NCBI GenBank assembly: GCA_028281825.1
Contig: JANQJC010000105.1
Span: forward strand, 62,001 to 126,000
Reading direction: 5' to 3'
From: Flavobacteriales bacterium
GTDB taxonomy: Bacteria; Bacteroidota; Bacteroidia; JANQJC01
Length of the DNA: 64,000 bases
The position numbers were made by a program, and so were the translations under genes. The notes beneath the pieces are model-generated. The model worked only from the letters and a program-made list of their open reading frames with translations. It did not search any database and had not been told where the DNA came from. Of the stretch, positions 15,616-23,959 are shown piece by piece (within the stretch, counting starts at the first letter, position 1; each line of letters begins with the position of its first letter).

Positions 15616-16821
15616 ATGAATGAAGCATATATAATAGACGGAATAAGGACCCCGATAGGTAACTTCGGAGGTTCTTTAGCAAAGATAAGGCCTGATGATA
15701 TGGCAGCGTTGGTCATTAAGACATTAATGAATAAAAACCAAAATGTGGATTTAGATGCCATTGATGATGTAATATTAGGTTGTGCTAATCAGGCAGGTGA
15801 AGATAATAGAAATGTAGCCCGCATGGCCCTTTTATTGGCTGGCCTGCCCTACTCCGTTCCTGGTGAAACAGTGAACAGGCTTTGTGCTTCAGGTATGTCA
15901 GCAGTTATACATGCCAATAGGGCTATCAAAGCTGGTGATGGTGACTTGTTTATTGCCGGTGGTGTAGAAAACATGACTCGCGGCCCTTGGGTGATATCAA
16001 AAGTATCTAAGCCATTTGGCCGTGATGCCGAAATGCACGACTCAAGTTTTGGTTGGCGCTTTGTGAATCCTAAAATGGAGGAAATGTATGGTACAGATGG
16101 TATGGGGCAAACCGCTGAAAATCTATTAGAGAAGCATAGCATAAGCCGAGAAGACCAGGATAAGTTTGCTTACTGGTCGCAGATGAAGGCTACCAAGGCA
16201 CAAGAAAGTGGCAGACTTTCCGAAGAAATAGTTCCAGTAAGCATTCCTCAAAGAAAAGGGGATACTATAATTATTGATAAAGATGAATTCATCAAGCCTT
16301 CAACATCACTAGAAGTCTTAGCCAAGTTAAGACCTGCTTTTAAAAAAGATGGCTCCGTAACAGCTGGTAATGCATCTGGCTTGAATGATGGCGCAGCCGC
16401 CTTGCTTGTCGCTTCTGATAAAGCTGTAAAGCGGTACGGTTTAAAACCATTGGCAAGAATAGTGAGTTCAGGAGTTGTGGGTGTTGAACCGAGAGTCATG
16501 GGTATTGGCCCTGTTGGAGCTTCAAAGAAAGCATTAGCGAAAGCAGGCTTAACTATGGATGATATGGATATTGTAGAAATAAATGAAGCCTTTGCTGTTC
16601 AGGCTTTAGCTTGCACGAGAGAACTAGGCCTAGCTGATGATGACCCTCGTATCAACCCCAATGGAGGTGCAATTGCAATTGGTCACCCTCTTGGTATGAC
16701 AGGTGCTCGCATACTCCATTCAGCGGCACTTGAACTGCAAAAACAAAATAAAAAGTATGCTTTAGTTACCATGTGCATAGGAGTTGGACAGGGTTATGCC
16801 ACCATTCTTGAGCGGTCATAG
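15616..16821 (+). CDS. paaJ: 3-oxoadipyl-CoA / 3-oxo-5,6-dehydrosuberyl-CoA thiolase PaaJ
   Basis: Biosynthetic-fold thiolase that cleaves 3-oxoadipyl-CoA and its dehydrosuberyl analogue to release acetyl-CoA, ending the phenylacetate route. The nucleophile Cys lies in NRLCASGMSAV (about residue 90), followed by the substrate-loop GGVENMTRGPWV typical of PaaJ/PcaF. The catalytic His is in GGAIAIGHPLGMTGAR and the second Cys in MCIGVGQG. 401 aa is normal. It ends the paaGHIJ run; the ring-epoxidising paaABCDE, paaZ and paaK genes are not in this window. A PcaF (beta-ketoadipate) role is the close alternative. Confidence 0.92.
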   Translation: MNEAYIIDGIRTPIGNFGGSLAKIRPDDMAALVIKTLMNKNQNVDLDAIDDVILGCANQAGEDNRNVARMALLLAGLPYSVPGETVNRLCASGMSAVIHANRAIKAGDGDLFIAGGVENMTRGPWVISKVSKPFGRDAEMHDSSFGWRFVNPKMEEMYGTDGMGQTAENLLEKHSISREDQDKFAYWSQMKATKAQESGRLSEEIVPVSIPQRKGDTIIIDKDEFIKPSTSLEVLAKLRPAFKKDGSVTAGNASGLNDGAAALLVASDKAVKRYGLKPLARIVSSGVVGVEPRVMGIGPVGASKKALAKAGLTMDDMDIVEINEAFAVQALACTRELGLADDDPRINPNGGAIAIGHPLGMTGARILHSAALELQKQNKKYALVTMCIGVGQGYATILERS

Positions 16822-16855
16822 ATGATTGATGATTGACTGAGAATAAATTATTTCC

Positions 16856-16886
16856 TTGCCTAACAAGCTTAATTTCCATAGGTTTG
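16856..16886 (+). promoter_or_regulatory. Promoter for the 116-aa membrane-associated protein
   Basis: TTG (16856-16858), 20-nt spacer, TAGGTTTG (16879-16886). The -7 box overlaps the left arm of the inverted repeat at 16869-16929, so any protein bound to that repeat would control this promoter. Confidence 0.5.
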
Positions 16887-16929
16887 GTAAAGAATAAGTA
16901 ACCACCAAACCACTTTTCATGGAAATTAA
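16869..16929. repeat. Two-part inverted repeat spanning promoter and start codon
   Basis: The outer arms TTAATTTCCAT (16869-16879) and ATGGAAATTAA (16919-16929) are perfectly complementary over 11 bp; the right arm begins with the start codon. The inner arms GGTTTGGT (16881-16888) and ACCAAACC (16904-16911) add 8 bp. A 15-nt loop and a 1-versus-7-nt internal loop separate the parts. In readthrough RNA from paaJ the start codon would be sequestered. If transcription starts at the local promoter, the left arm is not transcribed and the dyad would act as a DNA operator. Confidence 0.6.
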
Positions 16930-17269
16930 AAATATTGAAGGCCTATCTGCCGCTGATATTAATCGCGAGCTGGAAAGGGGCGGCAAGTTTGTCTTTTACG
17001 AATACACTGTATCCATTATAGTAATGACATTTAAAAGACCGACCTCTATCTATTTCATTAAAGGTGGTGAAAGTGCCCTTACTCCTGGATTAGGGTTTTC
17101 ATTTCTCACACTTCTATTTGGTTGGTGGGGTATTCCATGGGGACCTATCTATACCATCGGCAGTTTTATTACCAACTTTGGTGGTGGCAAAGATGTTACG
17201 CAGGAAATCATCGCCTCTTTCAATCAAGCTACTGAAGCCGAAGTTGCGGAAGAAGTTCAGGGAGCATAA
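16919..17269 (+). CDS. Conserved membrane-associated protein of unknown function
   Basis: A 116-aa protein without a signal peptide. Residues about 25-80 contain two hydrophobic stretches around FLTLLFGWWGIPWGPIYTIG. I recall this WGxPWGPxYT-type pattern from small uncharacterised proteins in several phyla, but no function is attached. The C-terminus is acidic (EAEVAEEVQGA), preceded by an amphipathic helix. It stands alone after the paa operon with its own promoter. Its start codon is embedded in a large inverted repeat, suggesting regulated expression. Confidence 0.7.
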   Translation: MEIKNIEGLSAADINRELERGGKFVFYEYTVSIIVMTFKRPTSIYFIKGGESALTPGLGFSFLTLLFGWWGIPWGPIYTIGSFITNFGGGKDVTQEIIASFNQATEAEVAEEVQGA

Positions 17270-17321
17270 CCCACTTTCTTCTTTCTTGATTGCCTGAGGG
17301 TAACCTACTTACCTTGCGATT

Positions 17322-17354
17322 TTGTATTTTTGAAGTCGAACAAGTTTATGTTTG
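17322..17354 (+). promoter_or_regulatory. Promoter for the 635-aa T9SS protein
   Basis: TTG (17322-17324), 22-nt spacer, TATGTTTG (17347-17354), 18 nt before the ATG. A second possible -7 box, TATTTTTG, is at 17325-17332. Confidence 0.45.
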
Positions 17355-17372
17355 ATTGACTAACATTATTGC

Positions 17373-19280
17373 ATGAAAAGGCTTTTACCACTCATTACCA
17401 TACTTCTATCTGTTTTTACCTTATCAGCCCAAGAGTATAAATGGACTAAGGATAGGCTTGATATTCCGAGAGCAACTGTCTTTAATTTTTCTGACAATCA
17501 AGAAGATGATTGGTTTGTTCAGCTTCATAGCCTTGAGATGCCCAAGCCTGGTTCCCAAAGCACCAAAGGTCAGCTGTATCGTTTAAAAGAAGAAGCCAGA
17601 AAAAAATATCCGCGTAAAGTTGGTCACAAAAAGTTAGCCCAAAACAATCAAAGTGGTTCTACTCCTATTTTGGAGAGAAACTTTCAAGGAAATCTGTATA
17701 GCTCGGGCGTGCCTAATGATAATGATATAGCTATTTCAGATGAAGGTTATGTAGTCTCCGTCATCAATTCCGTTGTTTACGTTTATGACATCGCTGACCC
17801 TGATACTTTTCTCTTTAGAAAATCACTAGGGACTTTTGCCAGTGGGCTCGGATTTACAACATCCAAGTTTGACCCGAAAATAGTGTATGACCCTATTGCG
17901 GATAGGTTTATATTGGTTTTTTTAGCCGGTAACACCCACCAAAATAGCAAGATAGTAATTGCCTACACCCAAACTAATGACCCAACAGAGGATTGGAACG
18001 TTTACATTCTTAAAGGTAATCCAATAGACAATTTGACCTGGTCTGACTATCCGGTAATTGGGATAAATGATGAAGAATTATTCATTGGCTTTAACACTTT
18101 TACTAACGGCTCTTCCAATAACTCTGGCTTTGTGGAAGGCACTTTTTGGCAAATTGGTAATCAAGAAGGTTATGCTGGTGATACACTTATTACTGAGTAC
18201 TACCACGATATACTTTGCGAATGCCCAGGCAAAACAAGAGCCATTTTTAATGTAACACCAATAAAAGGTGGTAGTGAGTTATACGGCCCCAATATGTACC
18301 TGCTCTCAAGTAGGAACCTTAGTGTCGAGAACGACACCGTATTTCTAATGGAAGTAACAGGTCGAGTTGGTGACCCCAATACAGAATTGAAAGTGAAAGT
18401 ACTTAAAACCCCAAATAAGTACTTTTTGCCCCCCGCTGCGCAACAAGCCGGATCACATGAGTTTGATACCAATGACTCACGCGTACTAGGTGGTTTTTAT
18501 GAAAACGGAACTATACAATATGTACAATCATGCATGGATACTTCAACTGGATTGGCTGCTGTGTATCATGGTTTTATTAAGAACCCCGATTCTGATAATC
18601 CAACACTTCACGCCAATATTATTGGACATGAATACTTGGATTTAGGCTACCCAAATATTTCCTACACGGGATTAGTTGATAAAGCAAATTATTATGATCT
18701 GATTGATGGTGACCAGGAAGCCATAATAAACGTAAACCACACAGCTGACACCGTTTTCTCTGGCCTTTCTGCATTTTATTATTCTAATGATGGAAAATAC
18801 TCAGAGTTGATAAGGATAAAAGAAGGAGAAAACTATGTAGATAGACTTAATAGTACCTTGGAACGTTGGGGAGATTATTCAGGTTCACAAAGAAAGTATA
18901 ATGAACCTGGCACTGTTTGGGTGGCAGGCTCTTGGGGCAAGCAAAACAAAAGCCATGGTACCTGGATTGCAGAACTAAAAAGCCCTGACTCGTTGAGAGA
19001 ACCTGCATTCCCTCCTACGACATTGGTATTTCCCAACCCTAGTATAGATTTCGTTTACTTTAACTTCTCCGTTGAAGAAGATATGATGATAGATATCAGT
19101 GTTTATGATATGAGCGGTAAATTGGTTAAGCAATTATTGAGCGAGCCCATTACACAAGGCGAAAACTTTTTGCAATTCTCCACACAACCTCTTAACTCAG
19201 GAATGTACTTTGTAAGAGGTACCTCAGGTGATAAAGAAGTGTTTGAGACTAAAATAGTCAAACATGGTAGAGCATACTAG
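17373..19280 (+). CDS. Secreted T9SS type A sorting-domain protein, probable beta-propeller
   Basis: A 635-aa exported protein. The signal peptide spans residues 1-19 (cleavage after TLSA/Q). The central 450 residues are beta-rich with recurrent segments such as ISDEGYVVSVINSVVYVYD and SKFDPKIVYDPIADRFILVF, the style of propeller proteins with no obvious enzyme motif. The last 75 residues are a T9SS type A domain (LVFPNPSIDFVYFNF ... ISVYDMSGKLVKQL ... LNSGMYFVRG). The last codon overlaps the convergent terC stop in a shared CTAG. I do not recognise a characterised homologue. Confidence 0.82.
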   Translation: MKRLLPLITILLSVFTLSAQEYKWTKDRLDIPRATVFNFSDNQEDDWFVQLHSLEMPKPGSQSTKGQLYRLKEEARKKYPRKVGHKKLAQNNQSGSTPILERNFQGNLYSSGVPNDNDIAISDEGYVVSVINSVVYVYDIADPDTFLFRKSLGTFASGLGFTTSKFDPKIVYDPIADRFILVFLAGNTHQNSKIVIAYTQTNDPTEDWNVYILKGNPIDNLTWSDYPVIGINDEELFIGFNTFTNGSSNNSGFVEGTFWQIGNQEGYAGDTLITEYYHDILCECPGKTRAIFNVTPIKGGSELYGPNMYLLSSRNLSVENDTVFLMEVTGRVGDPNTELKVKVLKTPNKYFLPPAAQQAGSHEFDTNDSRVLGGFYENGTIQYVQSCMDTSTGLAAVYHGFIKNPDSDNPTLHANIIGHEYLDLGYPNISYTGLVDKANYYDLIDGDQEAIINVNHTADTVFSGLSAFYYSNDGKYSELIRIKEGENYVDRLNSTLERWGDYSGSQRKYNEPGTVWVAGSWGKQNKSHGTWIAELKSPDSLREPAFPPTTLVFPNPSIDFVYFNFSVEEDMMIDISVYDMSGKLVKQLLSEPITQGENFLQFSTQPLNSGMYFVRGTSGDKEVFETKIVKHGRAY

Positions 19281-20005
19281 GCTGCCTTTTTAGACTTAGC
19301 CCTTCTTTTTCTTACTTGCATGTTTAGCATTTCAACCAATAGGGAAAATGCTATGGAAAAGTAGATGTATCCTTTAGGCACTTCAACGTGTACCGAATCC
19401 AATATTAACAAAACACCTATCATCAATAAGAAAGCCAAGGCCAGCATCTTCACCGTAGGATTTTGATTAACAAAATTGCTCACCTTTTCAGCAAAAACCA
19501 ACATAATAAGCATAGCTATAATCACCGCTAATACCATTATTACTATCTGCTGCGTTAAACCAACTGCAGTTAATATGGAATCAAAAGAAAAAACTGCATC
19601 CAGCAATACAATTTGAACTATTGCCGCTCTGAGAGTTAGCCTCTTAAGGCTTTTTTCGTCTTCATGCCCACCTTCAATTTTACCATGTATCTCTGTAGTA
19701 CTCTTCGCCAGTAAAAACAATCCACCGCCAAAGAGTATTAAATCCCTAATGCTCACATCATGGTCAAATAAAGTGAATAAGGTACTGGTAGCCCCAACCA
19801 TCCATGTGATGCCCATCAATAAGCCTATACGCATAAGTAAAGCCAAAACAAGCCCTAGTACCCTTGCCTTCTTTTGGTCTTTCTCTTCAACCTTATCAGC
19901 TATTATTGAAATAAAGATAATATTATCAATACCCAATACTATCTCCAAAAAACTTAAAGTTAATAGACTAATTAAGCCAGCGGTAGTAAATAATTCTTCA
20001 AACAT
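19277..20005 (-). CDS. TerC family integral membrane protein
   Basis: Polytopic inner-membrane protein with about seven spans. The TerC core acidic motifs are visible: SFLEIVLGIDNIIFIS near the N-terminus and LLDAVFSFDSILTAVGL in the middle (paired Asp/Glu in membrane helices). TerC proteins are linked to tellurium resistance and to manganese efflux that supports metalation of exported enzymes; which applies here is not shown. I start at the ATG at 20005 (MFEELFTTAGL, 242 aa), because the 17 extra residues of the ORF track are not typical of the family. It converges on the T9SS gene with a 4-nt CTAG overlap and diverges from padR. Confidence 0.9.
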   Translation of the reverse strand: MFEELFTTAGLISLLTLSFLEIVLGIDNIIFISIIADKVEEKDQKKARVLGLVLALLMRIGLLMGITWMVGATSTLFTLFDHDVSIRDLILFGGGLFLLAKSTTEIHGKIEGGHEDEKSLKRLTLRAAIVQIVLLDAVFSFDSILTAVGLTQQIVIMVLAVIIAMLIMLVFAEKVSNFVNQNPTVKMLALAFLLMIGVLLILDSVHVEVPKGYIYFSIAFSLLVEMLNMQVRKRRAKSKKAA

Positions 20006-20181
20006 ATCCTGGTAATTTGCCGCTAAGCTAACCAGAATAAAGCCTCTAACCACCAATCTCCCCCCTATTTTTTACACCAGTTTTCCAAATCTCAATTTCT
20101 TTTTAACACATTTTAACACTTCCATAACCATTTGATTTTCAATTAATAAAGTACCTTTTTAAAGATACTACTAAAATATTT

Positions 20182-20206
20182 ATAGTACTTTGTATTGCAT
20201 AGTACT
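20182..20206. promoter_or_regulatory. Candidate PadR operator: two ATAGTACT direct repeats
   Basis: ATAGTACT occurs at 20182-20189 and 20199-20206, 17 bp apart, and each core AGTACT is itself palindromic. The pair flanks the -33 TTG (20195-20197) of the padR promoter. The position suits autoregulation by PadR; binding is inference. Confidence 0.45.
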
Positions 20207-20225
20207 GTATTTTATTTTATGTTTG
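20195..20225 (+). promoter_or_regulatory. Promoter for padR-pspC
   Basis: TTG (20195-20197), 20-nt spacer, TATGTTTG (20218-20225). Only 4 nt separate the -7 box from the ATG, so the padR mRNA is probably leaderless. Confidence 0.7.
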
Positions 20226-20229
20226 TACC

Positions 20230-20562
20230 ATGAATATCGAAAAAGTAAAATCACAGATGCGAAAAGGAGTGCTAGAATATTGCATCCTTTCTATCCTTAA
20301 AAATAAGGATGCTTACGCGTCAGATATAATAGACTCCCTTAAGGAAGCTAAGTTGATAGTGGTTGAAGGAACACTCTATCCCCTATTAACACGACTTAAG
20401 AATGACGGTATGTTGAGTTACCGTTGGGAAGAGTCTACATCGGGACCACCACGTAAGTATTACAAACTTACAGAACTAGGTCAAAAATTCTTAAAGGAGT
20501 TGGATACTACCTGGCAGGAATTAGTTAAAGCAGTTAATACAACCACAAATAAAACCAAATAA
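20230..20562 (+). CDS. PadR family transcriptional regulator
   Basis: A 110-aa winged-helix repressor. The core is MRKGVLEYCILSIL (helix 1), KDAYASDIIDSL (recognition region), then the wing EGTLYPLLTRLKNDGMLSYRW and SGPPRKYYKLTELG. This is the short PadR-s1 type, a dimer with one extra C-terminal helix. The effector is unknown. It is followed after 2 nt by the PspC-domain gene, a pairing common in Bacteroidota and Firmicutes for envelope-stress modules, so it probably represses its own operon. Paired ATAGTACT repeats around the promoter are a candidate site. Confidence 0.93.
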   Translation: MNIEKVKSQMRKGVLEYCILSILKNKDAYASDIIDSLKEAKLIVVEGTLYPLLTRLKNDGMLSYRWEESTSGPPRKYYKLTELGQKFLKELDTTWQELVKAVNTTTNKTK

Positions 20563-20564
20563 TC

Positions 20565-22421
20565 ATGAATAAGACGGTTAGCACAAACATTGGTGGGTAT
20601 ATTTTTCATATTGAAGAAGAAGCTTACTCTAAGCTCGGACAGTACCTTGATACTATTAGAGGTTACTTTCTAGACACTGAGGGGCGTGACGAGATAATGG
20701 GCGACATTGAAGCTCGCATTGCTGAAATGTTCAACGCAAGGGTTGGTAACCAAAAGCAGGTTATCACCATGAAAGACGTTGACGAAGTAATTGAGGTAAT
20801 GGGACAACCAGAGGCATTTATTGATGCTGATGATGAAGACGCACCAAAGAAAAAGTATAGCACTTCAGGAAACAGAGGTAAGAGCAAACGAGTTTTTAGA
20901 GACCCTGATAATGAAATTGTTGCTGGGGTGTGTGGTGGACTTGGTGCTTACTTTGATGTAGACCCAATTTGGTTCAGGTTGGCATTTGTTCTGGCTGTAA
21001 TCTTTGGTGGCTCAGGTATTCTTATTTACATCATACTCTGGATTATCATTCCTGAAGCGAGAACTACTGCTGAAAAGCTTGAAATGCGTGGAGAGAATGT
21101 GAACATAGAAAATATTGAACGAACTATAAGGGAAGAAATAGACACCCTGAAACAGAAATTCAATGATATATCTGATGGGGCAAAATCGTGGAGTGAAAGC
21201 AGGAGTGCATATCAGGCCAAGAGTACCATAAGAAGGGGCGCAGATTTGTTCATACAATTCATAAAGGCTGGAATAAGAGTATTTGCAAAAGTGCTGGGAG
21301 CCATGCTGGTTTTCTTCGGTGTTTTTATCCTGGTGATTTTTATTGGTTCATTCTTGGGGCTTACCACACCCATATCAATCAATACAAGCGATGGCTCCAT
21401 TTTCTGGTCAATGATAAATCCTCCAATACTAGAGTTTTTTGGTTCACCAGCACAAGTAACATGGGGTATTATAGCCATGACACTTATGGTAGGCGTACCA
21501 CTGGTAGCTATGATATATGGTGGTATTAAACTGCTCTTTAACATTAACTATAGAAACAGATTAATTGCACCGATATTGGGAGGCTTATGGAGCGCTGGAA
21601 TCATCATTTGGATAATGCTGTGTATCAATGTTGGTCGTGAGTTTGCTTCCACTACTAATGTCAGGAAAGCCCATACATTACGCCCACACGAAAACACCCA
21701 AGTGTTACACGTTGAAACCAATAAAAGCGATGGTGAAGACTTTATGGATATGGGAAACGACTATGATGATTGGGATGGTGAGATAAATTTTGATACTCAA
21801 AGCAACTTCTTTTATGACACACCAAAGTTTGATATTATAAAAAGTGAAACTGATAGCTTTATGCTGGACATGATGTACAAAGCGCACGGTGCCACTAAAA
21901 AACAGGCCCGCAGGCGAGCTGAAAACGTTTCATACAATTTTGCGGTTACTGATAGTGTATTGAGTTTGGACAGGTACTTCAAGATATTCAAAGAAGACAA
22001 GTGGCGTGGTCAAGACGTTAAAATGCGCCTTAGAATGCCGGTTGGTAGTACTATCTACCTTGCTAATGGAATGGAACACTTGATAGACAATATTCAAAAT
22101 GTGAATAATGCCTGGGATGGGGATATGATTAACCGCAGGTGGAAAATGACCGAGCGCGGCCTTGAATGTGTTGACTGTGACAATATGATTACTGTGGGTT
22201 TACCAACACCGCCTACTCCACCACTTCCATTGGAAGCTCCAGAAATTATAAGCTATGAAAAAGAGCAAATTAATGAGGAATGGCTGGAGCTTCCTGAAAA
22301 TGATTTGTCGGACATCCATAAATACGATAAAAGCAAGGAGCGATTTGATTACGAAATGAAAAAGAAGCTGAATGAAATCTTCTTCGAAATGAGAAATAAC
22401 CCGAAAGAAGCATGTAGCTAA
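20565..22421 (+). CDS. PspC-domain multi-pass membrane protein
   Basis: A 618-aa protein. Residues 1-90 form a helical, DUF1700/HAAS-like cytoplasmic module (DEIMGDIEARIAEMF ... VITMKDVDEVIEVMGQP). Residues about 105-165 are a PspC domain (KRVFRDPDNEIVAGVCGGLGAYF, then a transmembrane segment). Three or more further transmembrane segments lie between about 225 and 365, and a C-terminal soluble region of about 250 residues follows. PspC domains belong to phage-shock/envelope-stress sensing. The fusion to a large C-terminal domain, together with PadR, resembles Bacteroidota membrane-stress modules. A Pro-rich stretch (PTPPTPPLPLEAP) precedes the C-terminal helix. The terminator follows at 22450-22479. 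Confidence 0.85.
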   Translation: MNKTVSTNIGGYIFHIEEEAYSKLGQYLDTIRGYFLDTEGRDEIMGDIEARIAEMFNARVGNQKQVITMKDVDEVIEVMGQPEAFIDADDEDAPKKKYSTSGNRGKSKRVFRDPDNEIVAGVCGGLGAYFDVDPIWFRLAFVLAVIFGGSGILIYIILWIIIPEARTTAEKLEMRGENVNIENIERTIREEIDTLKQKFNDISDGAKSWSESRSAYQAKSTIRRGADLFIQFIKAGIRVFAKVLGAMLVFFGVFILVIFIGSFLGLTTPISINTSDGSIFWSMINPPILEFFGSPAQVTWGIIAMTLMVGVPLVAMIYGGIKLLFNINYRNRLIAPILGGLWSAGIIIWIMLCINVGREFASTTNVRKAHTLRPHENTQVLHVETNKSDGEDFMDMGNDYDDWDGEINFDTQSNFFYDTPKFDIIKSETDSFMLDMMYKAHGATKKQARRRAENVSYNFAVTDSVLSLDRYFKIFKEDKWRGQDVKMRLRMPVGSTIYLANGMEHLIDNIQNVNNAWDGDMINRRWKMTERGLECVDCDNMITVGLPTPPTPPLPLEAPEIISYEKEQINEEWLELPENDLSDIHKYDKSKERFDYEMKKKLNEIFFEMRNNPKEACS

Positions 22422-22449
22422 AAGCTCAATTACATAATTTGATTCTAAG

Positions 22450-22479
22450 AGCAGCCTTAATACCAAGGGCTGCTTTTTC
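22450..22479 (+). terminator. Rho-independent terminator after padR-pspC
   Basis: AGCAGCCTT, loop aatacc, AAGGGCTGCT followed by a short T-run. The stem is about 9 bp with one bulge. Confidence 0.8.
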
Positions 22480-22622
22480 TATTTTTCACCAAACCCTTAC
22501 TACTATTGGATTTGCCAAATACACCAAATTTGTAACATAATTAAGTTTTTTTAGGAAATCTTAACAGTACTTGTGATATACAATAGTCAATTTTGCTTCT
22601 GAAACCAATAAAACCGGAAGAC

Positions 22623-23870
22623 ATGAAAGACTTATTACCAGTTCTATTTTCTCTACTATTTTTATCATCGGGTTTAAAGGCTGATGAATGGGTTGTGAAG
22701 AACAAACAAAACTCTGAATTACCTCATAACTCTGTGCATGTGGTGACATATGAAGGCCCAGTAGCATGGCTTGGCACCTACGAAGGTCTTGCTCGCTACG
22801 ATGGATATACCTGGAGGATATATAACACAAGCAACTCAGATATACCTCACAACACCATAAATACTATTGTTGCAGACCACTTGGGATACAAGTGGATTGG
22901 TACTAATGAGGGGTTGGCCAAATTTGACAATCATGGTTGGGCGGTATACAACGAGCAAAACTCGGGATTACCTATAAACAACATAAAGGCCATTGCCATT
23001 GATAGTGATGGCAACGTTTGGATAGGCACTTGGGGCGGTGGCCTAGTGAAATATGATGGTACGAACTGGACTACTTATAATACCAACAATTCTGGCATTC
23101 CCCATAATGGTATTCTATCAGTAGCTGTTGATGGCAACGACAATATTTGGGTAGGTACCTTTAATGCTGGCTTTGTGGTATTTGATGGCAATAGCTGGAC
23201 AGTTTCTGATACTTCTAATTCTGAATTACCCCATAACTCAGTTAATACTATCACCTTTGATAAAATGGGCAAAGCATGGATAGGCACCAACGGCGGAGCC
23301 GTGCACATAGATGGTAGCAACTGGGATGTGTTTAGTTACTACAACACAGGTTTCTATTTCAGTGATGTTTATACAGTAGATTTTACTGAGGATGGCGCGT
23401 TAACATGGCTCGCTACCAACCATGGCCTGCTGGAATATGATGGTGCCGATTGGCGTAACATCAGAGTTGATAACTCTGGCTTACCTAATAATCAAGTACT
23501 CTCAATAGATGTTGATGATGATGAAAATATTTGGATTGGCACAGCAGGTGGTGGAATGGCTATTCATAACCCAGATGGAGTTACATTAGACAATAATGAG
23601 GCACTTAAACAATCAGACGGAATCAACGCCTACCCTAACCCTGCCAACTTGCAAGTAAGGATACAATTTAATGAGGCGTCTAGCGGTAATGATAATATCA
23701 GTGTGGATATATTTGATACTCAAGGGAAACTGATAAGAAGCCTCTCAAAGACTCAAAGTGGACAGAACTACATTGATATTGAGACTGCCTCATTGCTCTC
23801 AGGAATGTACTGGTGTAGAATTCAAAGAAGCTCTAGTATCTTAACACAGAAACTACTGGTAAGTCATTAG
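22623..23870 (+). CDS. Secreted seven-bladed Reg_prop beta-propeller with T9SS domain
   Basis: A 415-aa exported protein. The ATG at 22623 gives a clean signal peptide (MKDLLPVLFSLLFLSSGLKA); the ORF track starts ten codons earlier. Seven copies of a roughly 45-residue unit follow, each with a header like NSxLPHNSV and a core like DxxGxxWIGTxxGGLxxYDGxxW. These are two-component-regulator propeller (Reg_prop) repeats, and seven make one complete propeller. There is no kinase or membrane segment. The last 80 residues are a T9SS type A sorting domain (NAYPNPANLQVRI ... LLSGMYWCRI). It is a single gene with its own terminator. Confidence 0.88.
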   Translation: MKDLLPVLFSLLFLSSGLKADEWVVKNKQNSELPHNSVHVVTYEGPVAWLGTYEGLARYDGYTWRIYNTSNSDIPHNTINTIVADHLGYKWIGTNEGLAKFDNHGWAVYNEQNSGLPINNIKAIAIDSDGNVWIGTWGGGLVKYDGTNWTTYNTNNSGIPHNGILSVAVDGNDNIWVGTFNAGFVVFDGNSWTVSDTSNSELPHNSVNTITFDKMGKAWIGTNGGAVHIDGSNWDVFSYYNTGFYFSDVYTVDFTEDGALTWLATNHGLLEYDGADWRNIRVDNSGLPNNQVLSIDVDDDENIWIGTAGGGMAIHNPDGVTLDNNEALKQSDGINAYPNPANLQVRIQFNEASSGNDNISVDIFDTQGKLIRSLSKTQSGQNYIDIETASLLSGMYWCRIQRSSSILTQKLLVSH

Positions 23871-23891
23871 GTTTTTTAACTGCGGCTTGTG

Positions 23892-23923
23892 AAAAGGGAG
23901 TATTAATTAATACTCCCTTTTTT
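23892..23923 (+). terminator. Perfect palindromic terminator
   Basis: AAAAGGGAGTATTAA followed by its exact complement TTAATACTCCCTTTT and more T. The flanking A and T runs make it able to act on both strands; it closes the propeller gene. Confidence 0.9.
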
Positions 23924-23934
23924 ACTTTTATTAC

Positions 23935-23942
23935 TACTTTTG
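23935..23942 (+). promoter_or_regulatory. -7 box (TACTTTTG) for the 23960-25029 gene pair
   Basis: TACTTTTG matches TAnnTTTG and ends 17 nt before the ATG at 23960. No -33 TTG is seen at the usual spacing, since the upstream sequence is the terminator. Confidence 0.45.
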
Positions 23943-23959
23943 AAAAGTAACATTTCATT

